Program-made: the position numbers and the translations under genes | Part shown: piece after piece, positions 17,463-25,491 of the stretch | Position numbering within the stretch: the first letter of the stretch is position 1 | Layout: the number at the start of each line of letters is the position of its first letter | DNA from: Streptomyces monashensis | GTDB lineage: Bacteria; Actinomycetota; Actinomycetes; Streptomycetales; Streptomycetaceae | Assembly: GCF_001866665.1 (NCBI RefSeq) | Contig: NZ_MLYO01000024.1 | Location: 248,001-312,000, forward strand | Length of the DNA stretch: 64,000 nucleotides | Reading direction: 5' to 3' | Notes under the pieces: model-generated | Told to the model about the DNA's origin: nothing | The model's input: only the letters and a program-made list of their open reading frames with translations | The model's database searches: none

Positions 17463-17499
17463 GGAATGAGAGTAGCTCTCAAAATATGGTTGCTGTCAA
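17463..17499 (-). promoter_or_regulatory. Promoter and TetR operator of the MFS-tetR operon
   Basis: On the minus strand TTGACA (plus 17494-17499) is followed 19 bases later by TACTCT (plus 17469-17474). The perfect palindrome TGAGAG-N3-CTCTCA lies at 17467-17481 and overlaps the -10 region. A TetR dimer bound here would block the promoter. The inferred start of transcription coincides with the ATG. Confidence 0.55.
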
Positions 17500-17538
17500 C
17501 AGGTAGGTGTTGCCATGCGGATCCGGGCACACGGAAGA

Positions 17539-17565
17539 CGGCCACAGCTCGGAGAGCTGTGGCCG
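17539..17565. terminator. Terminator after the hemolysin III gene
   Basis: A perfect 12-base-pair stem, CGGCCACAGCTC with GAGCTGTGGCCG, has a 3-base loop (17551-17553) and no U-run. It lies 22 bases beyond the minus-strand hemolysin III stop and would separate it from the MFS promoter. Confidence 0.7.
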
Positions 17566-17587
17566 TGGCGGACGGAGCGGGCAGGGG

Positions 17588-18301
17588 TTACGCGTGCTGG
17601 TAGGCCACCAGTGAGATGCCGACGTAGTGCACGACGAACGCGGCCAGCGTGAAGGAGTGGAAGACCTCATGGAAGCCGAACCAGCGCGGTGACGGGTTCG
17701 GCCGCTTGATGCCGTAGACCACGCCGCCGGCGCTGTAGAGCAGGCCGCCGACGATCACGAGGACCAGGACGGCGATGCCGCCCGTGCGCATGAAGTCCGG
17801 CAGGAAGAAGACGGCCGCCCAGCCCATCGCGAGGTAGCAGGGCGTGTAGAGCCAGCGGGGGGCGCCGACCCAGAAGACGCGGAAGGCGATGCCGGCCGCG
17901 GCGGCGGCCCAGATCCCCCACAGCAGCCACTCGCCCTTGCCGCCCGGCAGGAGCAGCAGGGTCAGCGGGGTGTAGGTGCCCGCGATGATCAGGAAGATGT
18001 TGGCGTGGTCGAGGCGGCGCAGGACGCCGTCCATCCGCGGGCTCCAGTTGCCCCGGTGGTACAGCGCGCTGACGCCGAAGAGCAGGCAGGCCGTCAGGAC
18101 GTAGATGCCGCAGGCGATGCGGCCTCTGGTGGAGTCGGCGAGGGCGGTGAGCACCAGCCCCGCGATGAGTACGGCCGGGAACATGCCGAGGTGCAGCCAG
18201 CCGCGCAGCTTCGGCTTGACCTGTTGCGGCAAGGAGAGCGCGGCGGGACCGCGGCCGTGGGGCGGCGTGTCCGTGGGCGCGTCGGGGACGGACGCAGTCA
18301 T
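17588..18301 (-). CDS. Hemolysin III (PAQR) family membrane protein
   Basis: This 237-residue integral membrane protein has seven hydrophobic segments and the PAQR/hemolysin III zinc-site motifs: SALYHRGNW, LRRLDHANIFLIIAGTYTP and the C-terminal HEVFHSFTLAAFVVHY. Eukaryotic relatives (adiponectin receptors, alkaline ceramidases) are zinc-dependent amidases; bacterial members are linked to membrane homeostasis. The start is ATG 18301; the upstream in-frame extension lacks family similarity. It is monocistronic and divergent from pckA. Confidence 0.88.
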   Translation of the reverse strand: MTASVPDAPTDTPPHGRGPAALSLPQQVKPKLRGWLHLGMFPAVLIAGLVLTALADSTRGRIACGIYVLTACLLFGVSALYHRGNWSPRMDGVLRRLDHANIFLIIAGTYTPLTLLLLPGGKGEWLLWGIWAAAAAGIAFRVFWVGAPRWLYTPCYLAMGWAAVFFLPDFMRTGGIAVLVLVIVGGLLYSAGGVVYGIKRPNPSPRWFGFHEVFHSFTLAAFVVHYVGISLVAYQHA

Positions 18302-18340
18302 GCGCGCATGGTACCTACGACACCGTAAGTCGCCCGTCAA

Positions 18341-18592
18341 CGGCTGGTGGTGACCAGGGAAAACGCAAAAGAACTTTCAGCTGAATCCAACATGGACGCA
18401 AAGAATCATGGAAATCGTGGCATGGGTCACTGCGCTCACCTGTGACACCCCCTGGACAGATGGGCATTCGCGTCGGATGATCAAATGAGTGCGGTCGGCA
18501 CCGGATGAGCGCACGCCTGATCGGCGCAGCGAAGCATCCGGGTCGCGGCCCCCACGGGGCGACAAACCAAAAACCCTCACTTAGGAGCAACC
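18341..18592 (+). promoter_or_regulatory. Upstream region of pckA with a Crp-like palindrome
   Basis: This 250-base region holds no gene. GTGGCATGGGTCAC at 18417-18430 fits the GTG-N6-GNCAC pattern reported for Streptomyces Crp, and GGTCAC/GTGACA half-sites follow at 18425-18448. Cyclic-AMP or carbon control of PEP carboxykinase would make sense but is an inference. A clear ribosome site (AGGAG) precedes GTG 18593. Confidence 0.35.
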
Positions 18593-20410
18593 GTGGCGCG
18601 CGACAACGCGGCTCCCCTCCCCACCAACCACCAGGAACTGATCTCGTGGGTCAACGAGATCGCCGAACTGACGCAGCCGGACAGCGTGGTCTGGTGCGAC
18701 GGCTCCGAGGCCGAGTACGAGCGGCTCGCCGACGAACTGGTCGCCAAGGGAACGTTCAGGAAGCTCGACCCGATCAAGCGCCCGCACTCCTACCACGCCG
18801 CCTCCGACCCCTCCGACGTCGCGCGCGTCGAGGACCGGACCTTCATCTGCTCCGAGAAGGAGGAGGACGCCGGTCCCACCAACCACTGGAAGGCCCCCGC
18901 CGAGATGCGGGAGATCTTCGCCGGTGAGAAGGGGGTCTTCCGCGGCTCGATGCGCGGCCGGACGATGTACGTCGTCCCGTTCTGCATGGGCCCGCTCGGC
19001 TCCAGGCTGTCCGCGATCGGCGTGGAGATCACCGACTCCGCCTACGTCGCCGTCTCCATGCGCACCATGACGCGCATGGGCCAGGCCGTCCTCGACGAAC
19101 TCGGCGACGACGGCTTCTTCGTGAAGGCCGTGCACAGCCTCGGCGCCCCGCTGGAGGAGGGCCAGCAGGACGTTCCGTGGCCGTGCAACTCCACCAAGTA
19201 CATCTCGCACTTCCCCGAGGACCGCGAGATCTGGTCCTACGGCTCCGGCTACGGCGGCAACGCCCTGCTCGGCAAGAAGTGCTACGCGCTGCGGATCGCC
19301 TCCGTCATGGCACGTGACGAGGGCTGGCTCGCCGAGCACATGCTGATCCTCAAACTCACCCCGCCGCAGGGCGAGTCCAAGTACGTCGCCGCGGCCTTCC
19401 CGAGTGCCTGCGGCAAGACCAACCTCGCCATGCTGGAGCCCACGATCTCCGGCTGGACCGTGGAGACCATCGGCGACGACATCGCCTGGATGCGCTTCGG
19501 CGAGGACGGCCGCCTGTACGCGATCAACCCCGAGGCCGGCTTCTTCGGCGTCGCGCCCGGCACCGGCGAGCACACCAACGCCAACGCGATGAAGACCCTG
19601 TGGGGCAACGCGGTCTTCACCAACGTCGCGCTCACCGACGACGGCGACGTGTGGTGGGAGGGCATGACGGAGGAGACCCCGGCCCACCTGACCGACTGGA
19701 AGGGCCGCGACTGGACCCCGGACTCGGCCGAGCCCGCCGCGCACCCCAACTCCCGCTTCACGGTCTCCGCCGCCCAGTGCCCGATCATCGCGCCCGAGTG
19801 GGAGGACCCCAGGGGCGTGCCGATCTCGGCGATCCTCTTCGGCGGCCGCCGCGCCTCCGCGGTGCCGCTGGTGACCGAGTCCTTCGACTGGAACCACGGC
19901 GTCTTCCTGGGCGCCAACGTGGCCTCCGAGAAGACCGCCGCCGCCGAGGGCAAGGTCGGCGAGCTGCGCCGCGACCCGTTCGCGATGCTGCCGTTCTGCG
20001 GCTACAACATGGGCGACTACATGGCCCACTGGATCGACGTGGCCAAGGACAAGGACCAGTCCAAGCTGCCGAAGATCTACTACGTCAACTGGTTCCGCAA
20101 GAACGACGAGGGCGCGTTCGTCTGGCCCGGCTTCGGCGAGAACTCCCGCGTCCTGAAGTGGATCGTGGACCGCCTCGACGGCAGGGCCGAGGGCGTCGAG
20201 ACCCCGATCGGCGTGCTCCCGGCGAAGGGCGCGCTGGACACGAACGGTCTCGAACTGTCCGAGTCCGACCTGGACTTCCTGCTCACGGTCGACAAGGAGG
20301 TGTGGCGCGAGGAGGCCGCGCTCATCCCCGAGCACCTGAACACCTTCGGCGACCACACCCCGAAGGAGCTGTGGGACCAGTACCGCGCCCTGGTGGAGCG
20401 CCTCGGCTAG
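18593..20410 (+). CDS. pckG: Phosphoenolpyruvate carboxykinase (GTP)
   Basis: This 605-residue GTP-dependent PEP carboxykinase converts oxaloacetate and GTP to phosphoenolpyruvate, CO2 and GDP, the gateway to gluconeogenesis and anaplerotic balancing. The size matches actinobacterial GTP enzymes. The kinase loop FPSACGKTNLAM carries the reactive Cys273 and P-loop Lys. The GYGGNALLGKKC and FGGRRASAVPL segments are also hallmarks, as are the metal-binding Lys/His/Asp positions. GTG 18593 follows AGGAG by seven bases. It is monocistronic, with a strong hairpin 73 bases beyond the stop. Confidence 0.96.
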   Translation: MARDNAAPLPTNHQELISWVNEIAELTQPDSVVWCDGSEAEYERLADELVAKGTFRKLDPIKRPHSYHAASDPSDVARVEDRTFICSEKEEDAGPTNHWKAPAEMREIFAGEKGVFRGSMRGRTMYVVPFCMGPLGSRLSAIGVEITDSAYVAVSMRTMTRMGQAVLDELGDDGFFVKAVHSLGAPLEEGQQDVPWPCNSTKYISHFPEDREIWSYGSGYGGNALLGKKCYALRIASVMARDEGWLAEHMLILKLTPPQGESKYVAAAFPSACGKTNLAMLEPTISGWTVETIGDDIAWMRFGEDGRLYAINPEAGFFGVAPGTGEHTNANAMKTLWGNAVFTNVALTDDGDVWWEGMTEETPAHLTDWKGRDWTPDSAEPAAHPNSRFTVSAAQCPIIAPEWEDPRGVPISAILFGGRRASAVPLVTESFDWNHGVFLGANVASEKTAAAEGKVGELRRDPFAMLPFCGYNMGDYMAHWIDVAKDKDQSKLPKIYYVNWFRKNDEGAFVWPGFGENSRVLKWIVDRLDGRAEGVETPIGVLPAKGALDTNGLELSESDLDFLLTVDKEVWREEAALIPEHLNTFGDHTPKELWDQYRALVERLG

Positions 20411-20482
20411 TCCCGCCCCGAACTCCACGGCCGGTTGGGATGCCCTGACCAGTGATCGTCACGACCGGCCGTGGGACGACCC

Positions 20483-20516
20483 CGGGTGCCCCGCACAACG
20501 GCGTGCGGGGCACCCG
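20483..20516 (+). terminator. pckG terminator hairpin
   Basis: A 13-base-pair perfect stem, CGGGTGCCCCGCA (20483-20495) with TGCGGGGCACCCG (20504-20516), has an 8-base loop and no U-tract, as is common in Streptomyces. Confidence 0.75.
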
Positions 20517-20642
20517 TGTCAGTTGCGGTGCTCGTGATGGAGGGCGCTCCCGTCAACTCTTGGGCGACTCGTCCGGCCGGCGGCGTGGCGAGGGGCTTTC
20601 GGGGTACTCGGTCGCCGTCCCACCGGAAGGAGGGATGAGCCC

Positions 20643-20810
20643 ATGGCGAGCGGTGATCACTTCTATGCGAAGGACCGTCCGGAGCACCCGGTGCTGCCGG
20701 AGGACCGCCCCCGCGGCGGCAGCCCGGGCGCCGGCACGGCGCTGCACCTGTGGGTGCTCTACATCCTGCTGGCGGCCCTGGTCCTGGTCCTGTTCCTCAT
20801 GTTCATCTGA
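20643..20810 (+). CDS. Small single-pass membrane protein, 55 residues
   Basis: This short gene opens with a textbook ribosome site AAGGAGGG (20627-20634) eight bases before ATG 20643. The product starts MASGDHFYAKDRPEHPVLPE, has a polar, proline-rich first half and then one hydrophobic helix (LWVLYILLAALVLVLFLMF) that ends at the C-terminus. The layout suggests a tail-anchored or C-in membrane peptide. No family is recognised. It lies between the pckG terminator and a convergent hypothetical gene. Confidence 0.7.
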   Translation: MASGDHFYAKDRPEHPVLPEDRPRGGSPGAGTALHLWVLYILLAALVLVLFLMFI

Positions 20811-20831
20811 ACCTTCGTCCGACACCCACCG

Positions 20832-21263
20832 TCACGGCGCAACGCACCGCCGGTCCGCGTCCGCGGACGGGGTGATCGCTGCGGCATGGGCGTCCATGCG
20901 CCCGGCCGTCAGGATCGCCACCGCCGTGTCGGCCCGTGACGCGGCGACGACGAGGGCACGGCCCGCGAGGGTGTGCGCGCGCCGGTGCAGCGCGGCGGGG
21001 TCGCCGGTGGCGGACGCGGTGGCCCTCAGCGGGGGGCGCCCGCCGCGGAGCCGGGCCACCTGTGCGGCGAGCCGCTCGGCGGCGGAGTCCAGGTCGGCCG
21101 ACGGGGTCAGCCCGCGCAGTTCGTCAGTGACCGCGAGCAGCGCGGCGAGGTGTCCGGCGAGCTGGATGTCCAGCTCCTCCTCGCGCGAGCGGTGGGGGAA
21201 GTCGGAGGAGGCGGCGCCGGCCATCGTGCTGTGCACCGACTTGCTGCGGATCGGTTCGTACAT
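20832..21263 (-). CDS. Conserved hypothetical helical protein
   Basis: This 143-residue protein has no recognised domain. It is Ala-rich and predominantly helical, with REEELDIQLAGHLAALLAVTDEL near the N-terminus and LHRRAHTLAGRALVVAASR later, and would suit a small helical bundle. There is no signal peptide and no membrane helix. ATG 21263 is supported by a purine-rich site (ggaggcc on the minus strand). It is convergent with the small membrane protein gene, 21 bases apart. Confidence 0.6.
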   Translation of the reverse strand: MYEPIRSKSVHSTMAGAASSDFPHRSREEELDIQLAGHLAALLAVTDELRGLTPSADLDSAAERLAAQVARLRGGRPPLRATASATGDPAALHRRAHTLAGRALVVAASRADTAVAILTAGRMDAHAAAITPSADADRRCVAP

Positions 21264-21366
21264 GGGGGATGGCCTCCTGTGCGTGACAGGAAGCCATCCT
21301 AGCTTGGAATTCGTCTAAAGTTGAGTCGGTTCACGGAACGCGGCCCACCGGCTACGGTCCGCTCGG
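21264..21366. other. Intergenic spacer
   Basis: About 100 bases between two minus-strand genes; an AT-richer patch near 21300-21330 may carry the promoter of the hypothetical gene. No terminator was found. Confidence 0.3.
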
Positions 21367-22578
21367 CTACGCCTGGCTGTATCCGTCCAGGAAGTTCCCG
21401 ATCCGGGTGATCGCGTCGCGCAGATCGCCGACCGTCGGCAGGGTCACCACCCGGAAGTGGTCCGGCTCGGGCCAGTTGAAGCCCGTGCCCTGCACGACCA
21501 TGATCTTCTCCTGGCGGAGCAGGTCCAGGACCATCTGCCGGTCGTCCTTGATCTTGAAGACCTGCGGGTCGAGGCGCGGGAAGAGATACAGCGCGCCCTT
21601 GGGCCGTACGCAGCTCACGCCCGGGATCTGGGTCAGCAGCTCATGGGCGGTGTCGATCTGCTCCTTCAGCCGGCCGCCCGGCAGCACCAGGTCGTTGATC
21701 GACTGGCGTCCGCTGAGCGCGGCGACCACCCCGTGCTGCCCCGGCATGTTGGCGCACAGGCGCATGTTCGCCAGGATCGTCAGGCCCTCGATGTAGGAGT
21801 CGGCGTGCGCGCGCGGCCCGGAGATCGACATCCAGCCCACCCGGTACCCGGCCACCCGGTACGCCTTCGACATGCCGTTGAAGGTGAGGGTGAGCAGATC
21901 GGGGGCGACCTTCGCGGTCGGGGTGTGCGTGGCGCCGTCGTAGAGGATCTTGTCGTAGATCTCGTCGGAGCAGACCAGCAGATTGTGCCGGCGGGCGATG
22001 TCCGTCAGCCCCTTGAGCACCGCCTCGTCGTAGACCGCGCCCGTGGGGTTGTTCGGGTTGATGATCACGATCGCCTTGGTGCGGTCGGTGACCTTGCGCT
22101 CGATGTCGGCGAGGTCCGGCGTCCAGTCCGCCTGCTCGTCGCAGCGGTAGTGCACGGCCGTGCCGCCGGCGAGGGAGACCGCGGCGGTCCACAGCGGGTA
22201 GTCCGGCGCCGGTACGAGCACCTCGTCGCCGTCGTCGAGCAGGCCCTGCATGGCCATCACGATCAGCTCGGAGACGCCGTTGCCGATGAAGACGTGCTCG
22301 ACGTCGGTCTCGATGCCGAGCGTCTGGTTGTGCATGACGACCGCGCGCCGGGCGGCCAGCAGGCCCTTGGCGTCTCCGTACCCGTGGGCCGTCGAGACGT
22401 TGCGGAGGATGTCCTCCAGGATCTCCGGCGGGCACTCGAAGCCGAAGGCGGCCGGGTTGCCGGTGTTCAGCTTGAGGATGCGATGACCCGCTGACTCAAG
22501 CCGCATCGCCTCCTCGAGCACCGGGCCCCGGATCTCGTAACAGACGTTGGCGAGCTTGGTCGACTGGATCACCTGCAT
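21367..22578 (-). CDS. PLP-dependent aminotransferase (AlaA-like, class I/II)
   Basis: This 403-residue fold-type I aminotransferase is close in layout to alanine-forming AlaA/AlaT enzymes that pass an amino group from glutamate to pyruvate. Visible are KLNTGNPAAFGFECP at the N-terminus, the cofactor-binding INPNNPTGAVY, SDEIYDKILYDG with the PLP-pairing Asp and Tyr, and FNGMSKAYRVAGYRVGW with the Schiff-base Lys. ATG 22578 gives the usual MQVIQSTKLANVCYEIRGP opening; the longer in-frame extension to 22629 is not conserved-looking. It is a single-gene unit, divergent from the KAP fusion gene. Confidence 0.9.
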   Translation of the reverse strand: MQVIQSTKLANVCYEIRGPVLEEAMRLESAGHRILKLNTGNPAAFGFECPPEILEDILRNVSTAHGYGDAKGLLAARRAVVMHNQTLGIETDVEHVFIGNGVSELIVMAMQGLLDDGDEVLVPAPDYPLWTAAVSLAGGTAVHYRCDEQADWTPDLADIERKVTDRTKAIVIINPNNPTGAVYDEAVLKGLTDIARRHNLLVCSDEIYDKILYDGATHTPTAKVAPDLLTLTFNGMSKAYRVAGYRVGWMSISGPRAHADSYIEGLTILANMRLCANMPGQHGVVAALSGRQSINDLVLPGGRLKEQIDTAHELLTQIPGVSCVRPKGALYLFPRLDPQVFKIKDDRQMVLDLLRQEKIMVVQGTGFNWPEPDHFRVVTLPTVGDLRDAITRIGNFLDGYSQA

Positions 22579-22712
22579 ACGTGTGAGCTTACGACCCGGT
22601 ATCGCCTCCCGGGCCGTGTCTTCCGCCACGTGAGATGCGCGGGTGGTGTCACCGGCCCGTCCGGGGGAAGGGAGAGTGCCGACACCTTCAGGCCCCGAGG
22701 GGGAGGGCGGGC

Positions 22713-24488
22713 ATGGCGTTCTCGCTGTTGAACGACGAGCCGGTGACCGGGGCGGACGCCGATCTGCTGGGCACGGGCCGGGCCGCGCGGGAACTGGCCC
22801 GGCTGCTCCACGACTCCCGCGCCGCCACCCCCTTCACCCTGGCCGTCGACGCCGGGTGGGGGATGGGCAAGAGCAGCCTGATGCGGCTGATCGAGGCCGA
22901 GCTGCGACAGCGCGAGGACGTGGCGACCGTCTGGTACAACGCGTGGACCTCGACCGGGGCGGACGCGCTGGAAGGGCTCATCAAGTCCGTGCTGCTGCGC
23001 TTCGACCGGCGGGTGCTGCGGCGGGCGCTGAACCGGCTGTCCGAGCGGCGCACGCTCGTCGCGGCGGTCCGCGCGGCGGCAACGGCCGCGGCGGTGCCGC
23101 TCGGCGTGGCCGGGCTCGTCGACCGGCTGTGGCAGCAGCTGTCCGTCGACGCCACGTCCCGCAACGCGATGCGGGACGCCCTGCGCCAACTGGCCACGGA
23201 ATGGGCCGAGTCGGCGCAGCACGAGCCACGGCGGCTGCTCGTCGTCTTCATCGACGACCTCGACCGCTGCGCGCAGGAGACGGTGCTCGCGGTGTGCGAG
23301 GCGGTCAAGGTCTATCTCGACGTGCCGGGCCTCGCCTTCGTCGTCGGCTGCGACCGCTCGGCGCTCGGCGCGTCGGGCCTGCTGCGGGACCTGTCGCCGG
23401 CCGGATCGGCGTTCATGGAGAAGATCTTCCAGACCAGCTACCGGCTGCCGGTGCCGAGCGCGGACGACATCGCCGTGTACGTCCGCCGGTGCGCGGTCCG
23501 CTCGGGCCTGCGGGAACTGCTGGACGAGGACCTGGTCCGGCTGATCGCCGACCGCTGCGCCCGCAACCCGCGCCGGATCAAGCGGCTCATCAACGGCTTC
23601 GGGCTGGAGTACGGGCTCAACCCGGTGTGGTACGAGGCCGACCCGGAAGCGGTGGTCAGGACGTTACTGCTCCAGCACCTGTACGCCGACTTCTACCGCA
23701 CCCTGCTCGCGGGCGACCTGAACCACCCCGACGCGGCCCGGGAGTTCCTGGACTACCGCAGAGCGCGCCGGGTGCTGGGCAGCCCCTCTGCGGCGCCCGA
23801 CCCGGAGGACTGGCGGGTCGCGGTCTCCTGCGTCGCGGGGCACGGCCTGACCCCGCCGCCCCGGGACCGGCCCGAGGAGTGGGAGGCGGCGCTGGCCCGG
23901 CTGGAGGAGCATCTGCCCACCGATTTCCCGGTGCTGGAGCGGGACCGGAACTTCGTGACGCTGCTTCAGGAGCTGATGGACCTGGAGGGCGCCGCGGAGC
24001 TGCTGCGCCGGCTCCGGGACGGCGCGGCGCCGGTCACGGCGGTGTACCCCGGCGCGGACCGGCCCCCCGCGGACGGGGGGAGCCCGGAGCCCCCGACGCC
24101 GTACGCGGGCGCGCAGGTGCTCTGGGTGGACGACCACCCGGGGAACAACGACCTGGAGGTGTGGCGTCTGGAGTCGCGCGGAGCGCGGGTGTGGCGCGCC
24201 ACCGACGCCCGGGACGCCGAGCGGGTCCTCGTCGGCAACCGGATCGACCTGCTGCTCTCGGACGTGGGGCGGGGCTGGGACGGCGACGCCGGGTTCGCCG
24301 CGCTGCGGCGCTGGCGCGACAGCGGGCGCTACGCGGGGCCGGTGGTCTTCTACACCGGCCGGATCACGCCGAACCGACTGGAGCGCTGCGACCGGCTCGG
24401 CGCGCGGATCACCACGTCCCCCGCGGAGTTGGCCCGCCTGGTCGACGCCGTGCTGCGGGAGGTGCCGGCCGCCCGCGCGGACGACTGA
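22713..24488 (+). CDS. KAP family P-loop NTPase fused to a CheY-like receiver domain
   Basis: This 591-residue chimera carries a KAP-type NTPase in residues 1-420: Walker A GWGMGKSS (48-55), Trp-rich VWYNAWTSTG, two hydrophobic stretches near 125-145 that may touch the membrane, and Walker B VVFIDDLDRC (177-186). Residues 467-585 look like a response-regulator receiver: VDDHP with Asp473/474, LLLSDVG with the phospho-acceptor position Asp517, and FYTGR with Thr548. The conserved receiver Lys is not visible, so phosphorylation may be lost. A TTA leucine codon at 23664-23666 (codon 318) makes expression bldA-dependent. ATG 22713 follows a purine-rich site. KAP proteins are linked to membrane-associated assemblies and phage defence; the role here is unknown. 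Confidence 0.8.
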   Translation: MAFSLLNDEPVTGADADLLGTGRAARELARLLHDSRAATPFTLAVDAGWGMGKSSLMRLIEAELRQREDVATVWYNAWTSTGADALEGLIKSVLLRFDRRVLRRALNRLSERRTLVAAVRAAATAAAVPLGVAGLVDRLWQQLSVDATSRNAMRDALRQLATEWAESAQHEPRRLLVVFIDDLDRCAQETVLAVCEAVKVYLDVPGLAFVVGCDRSALGASGLLRDLSPAGSAFMEKIFQTSYRLPVPSADDIAVYVRRCAVRSGLRELLDEDLVRLIADRCARNPRRIKRLINGFGLEYGLNPVWYEADPEAVVRTLLLQHLYADFYRTLLAGDLNHPDAAREFLDYRRARRVLGSPSAAPDPEDWRVAVSCVAGHGLTPPPRDRPEEWEAALARLEEHLPTDFPVLERDRNFVTLLQELMDLEGAAELLRRLRDGAAPVTAVYPGADRPPADGGSPEPPTPYAGAQVLWVDDHPGNNDLEVWRLESRGARVWRATDARDAERVLVGNRIDLLLSDVGRGWDGDAGFAALRRWRDSGRYAGPVVFYTGRITPNRLERCDRLGARITTSPAELARLVDAVLREVPAARADD

Positions 24489-24623
24489 GCAGGCACAGGG
24501 AAACCCCTATGGCGCTCTCCGCCTTCTTGTTCACACCCCCCTCTCGCCTTGAGAATGCGCATGACAAACATGAGGGCGGCCGGAAGATCTCCGGTCGCCC
24601 ATGTCGTCAGAGGGGACCCCCAC

Positions 24624-25481
24624 ATGAACAAGCCTCTCCTTGCCGTGCTCTCCTCCGTGGCCCTCGCCGCCCTGGGCGCCACCCCGGCGGTGGCCGCTGC
24701 GCACCCGGCGCAGCCGCACACCGCCAGGGCGGCCGCGGCCAAGGCGGTCACGGTCGACTTCGCCGGCACCGTCTCGCTCAGCAACTGCTCCGGCTCGGTC
24801 ATCCGCTTCCCCAACTCCGCGGACACCGACCCGGCCCTCGTCCTCACCAACGGCCACTGCCTGGAGACCGGCTTCCCCGGCCCCGGTGAGGTCATCACCG
24901 GCCAGTCCTCCAGCCGCACCTTCGGCCTGCTGAACTCCGCCGGCAACAAGATCGCCACCCTGCGCGCCGACCAGGTCGTGTACTCGACCATGACGGACAC
25001 GGACGTCACGATCTACCGCACGACCACCACGTACGCGGTGATCAAGAAGAGCTACGGCATCAGCCCGCTGACCGTGCAGGACACCCACCCGACGGCCGGC
25101 GCCGCCATCAAGGTGGTCTCCGGGTACTGGAAGACGATCTACAGCTGCAACGTGGACGGCTTCGTGTACCGGCTGAAGGAGGGCGACTGGACCTGGAAGG
25201 ACTCCCTGCGCTACACCTCCGCCTGCAACACCATCGGCGGCACCTCCGGCTCCCCGGTGATCGACACCGCCACCGGCAACGTCGTGGCCGTCAACAACAC
25301 CGGCAACGAGGACGGCGAGCGCTGCACCGAGAACAACCCCTGCGAGGTCGACGAGAGCGGCAACGTCACCGTCCGCCAGGGCATCAACTACGCCGAGGAG
25401 ACGTACAACATCCCGGCCTGCTTCACCACCGGCAACAAGCTGAACCTGGACGCCTCCGGCTGCACCCTGCCCAAGCCGTAG
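24624..25481 (+). CDS. Secreted trypsin-like serine protease
   Basis: This 285-residue exported protein has a Sec signal peptide (MNKPLLAVLSSVALAALG, cut after an Ala-rich stretch near residue 25). The chymotrypsin-fold triad can be placed as His78 in TNGHC, Asp127 in TDTDVTIY and Ser210 in GGTSGSPV. Two C-terminal cysteine pairs probably form disulfides. ATG 24624 follows agagggga by seven bases. The family is the trypsin-like peptidase S1 group common in Streptomyces secretomes; the substrate is unknown. It is a stand-alone gene, convergent with the D-aminoacylase gene. Confidence 0.88.
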   Translation: MNKPLLAVLSSVALAALGATPAVAAAHPAQPHTARAAAAKAVTVDFAGTVSLSNCSGSVIRFPNSADTDPALVLTNGHCLETGFPGPGEVITGQSSSRTFGLLNSAGNKIATLRADQVVYSTMTDTDVTIYRTTTTYAVIKKSYGISPLTVQDTHPTAGAAIKVVSGYWKTIYSCNVDGFVYRLKEGDWTWKDSLRYTSACNTIGGTSGSPVIDTATGNVVAVNNTGNEDGERCTENNPCEVDESGNVTVRQGINYAEETYNIPACFTTGNKLNLDASGCTLPKP

Positions 25482-25491
25482 GGAATCCAGG

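Noticed and set aside
24624..25481. Protease paired with the KAP fusion as one defence unit
   Set aside because: The protease has a secretion signal, its own ribosome site and a 135-base gap; nothing links it to the KAP protein.
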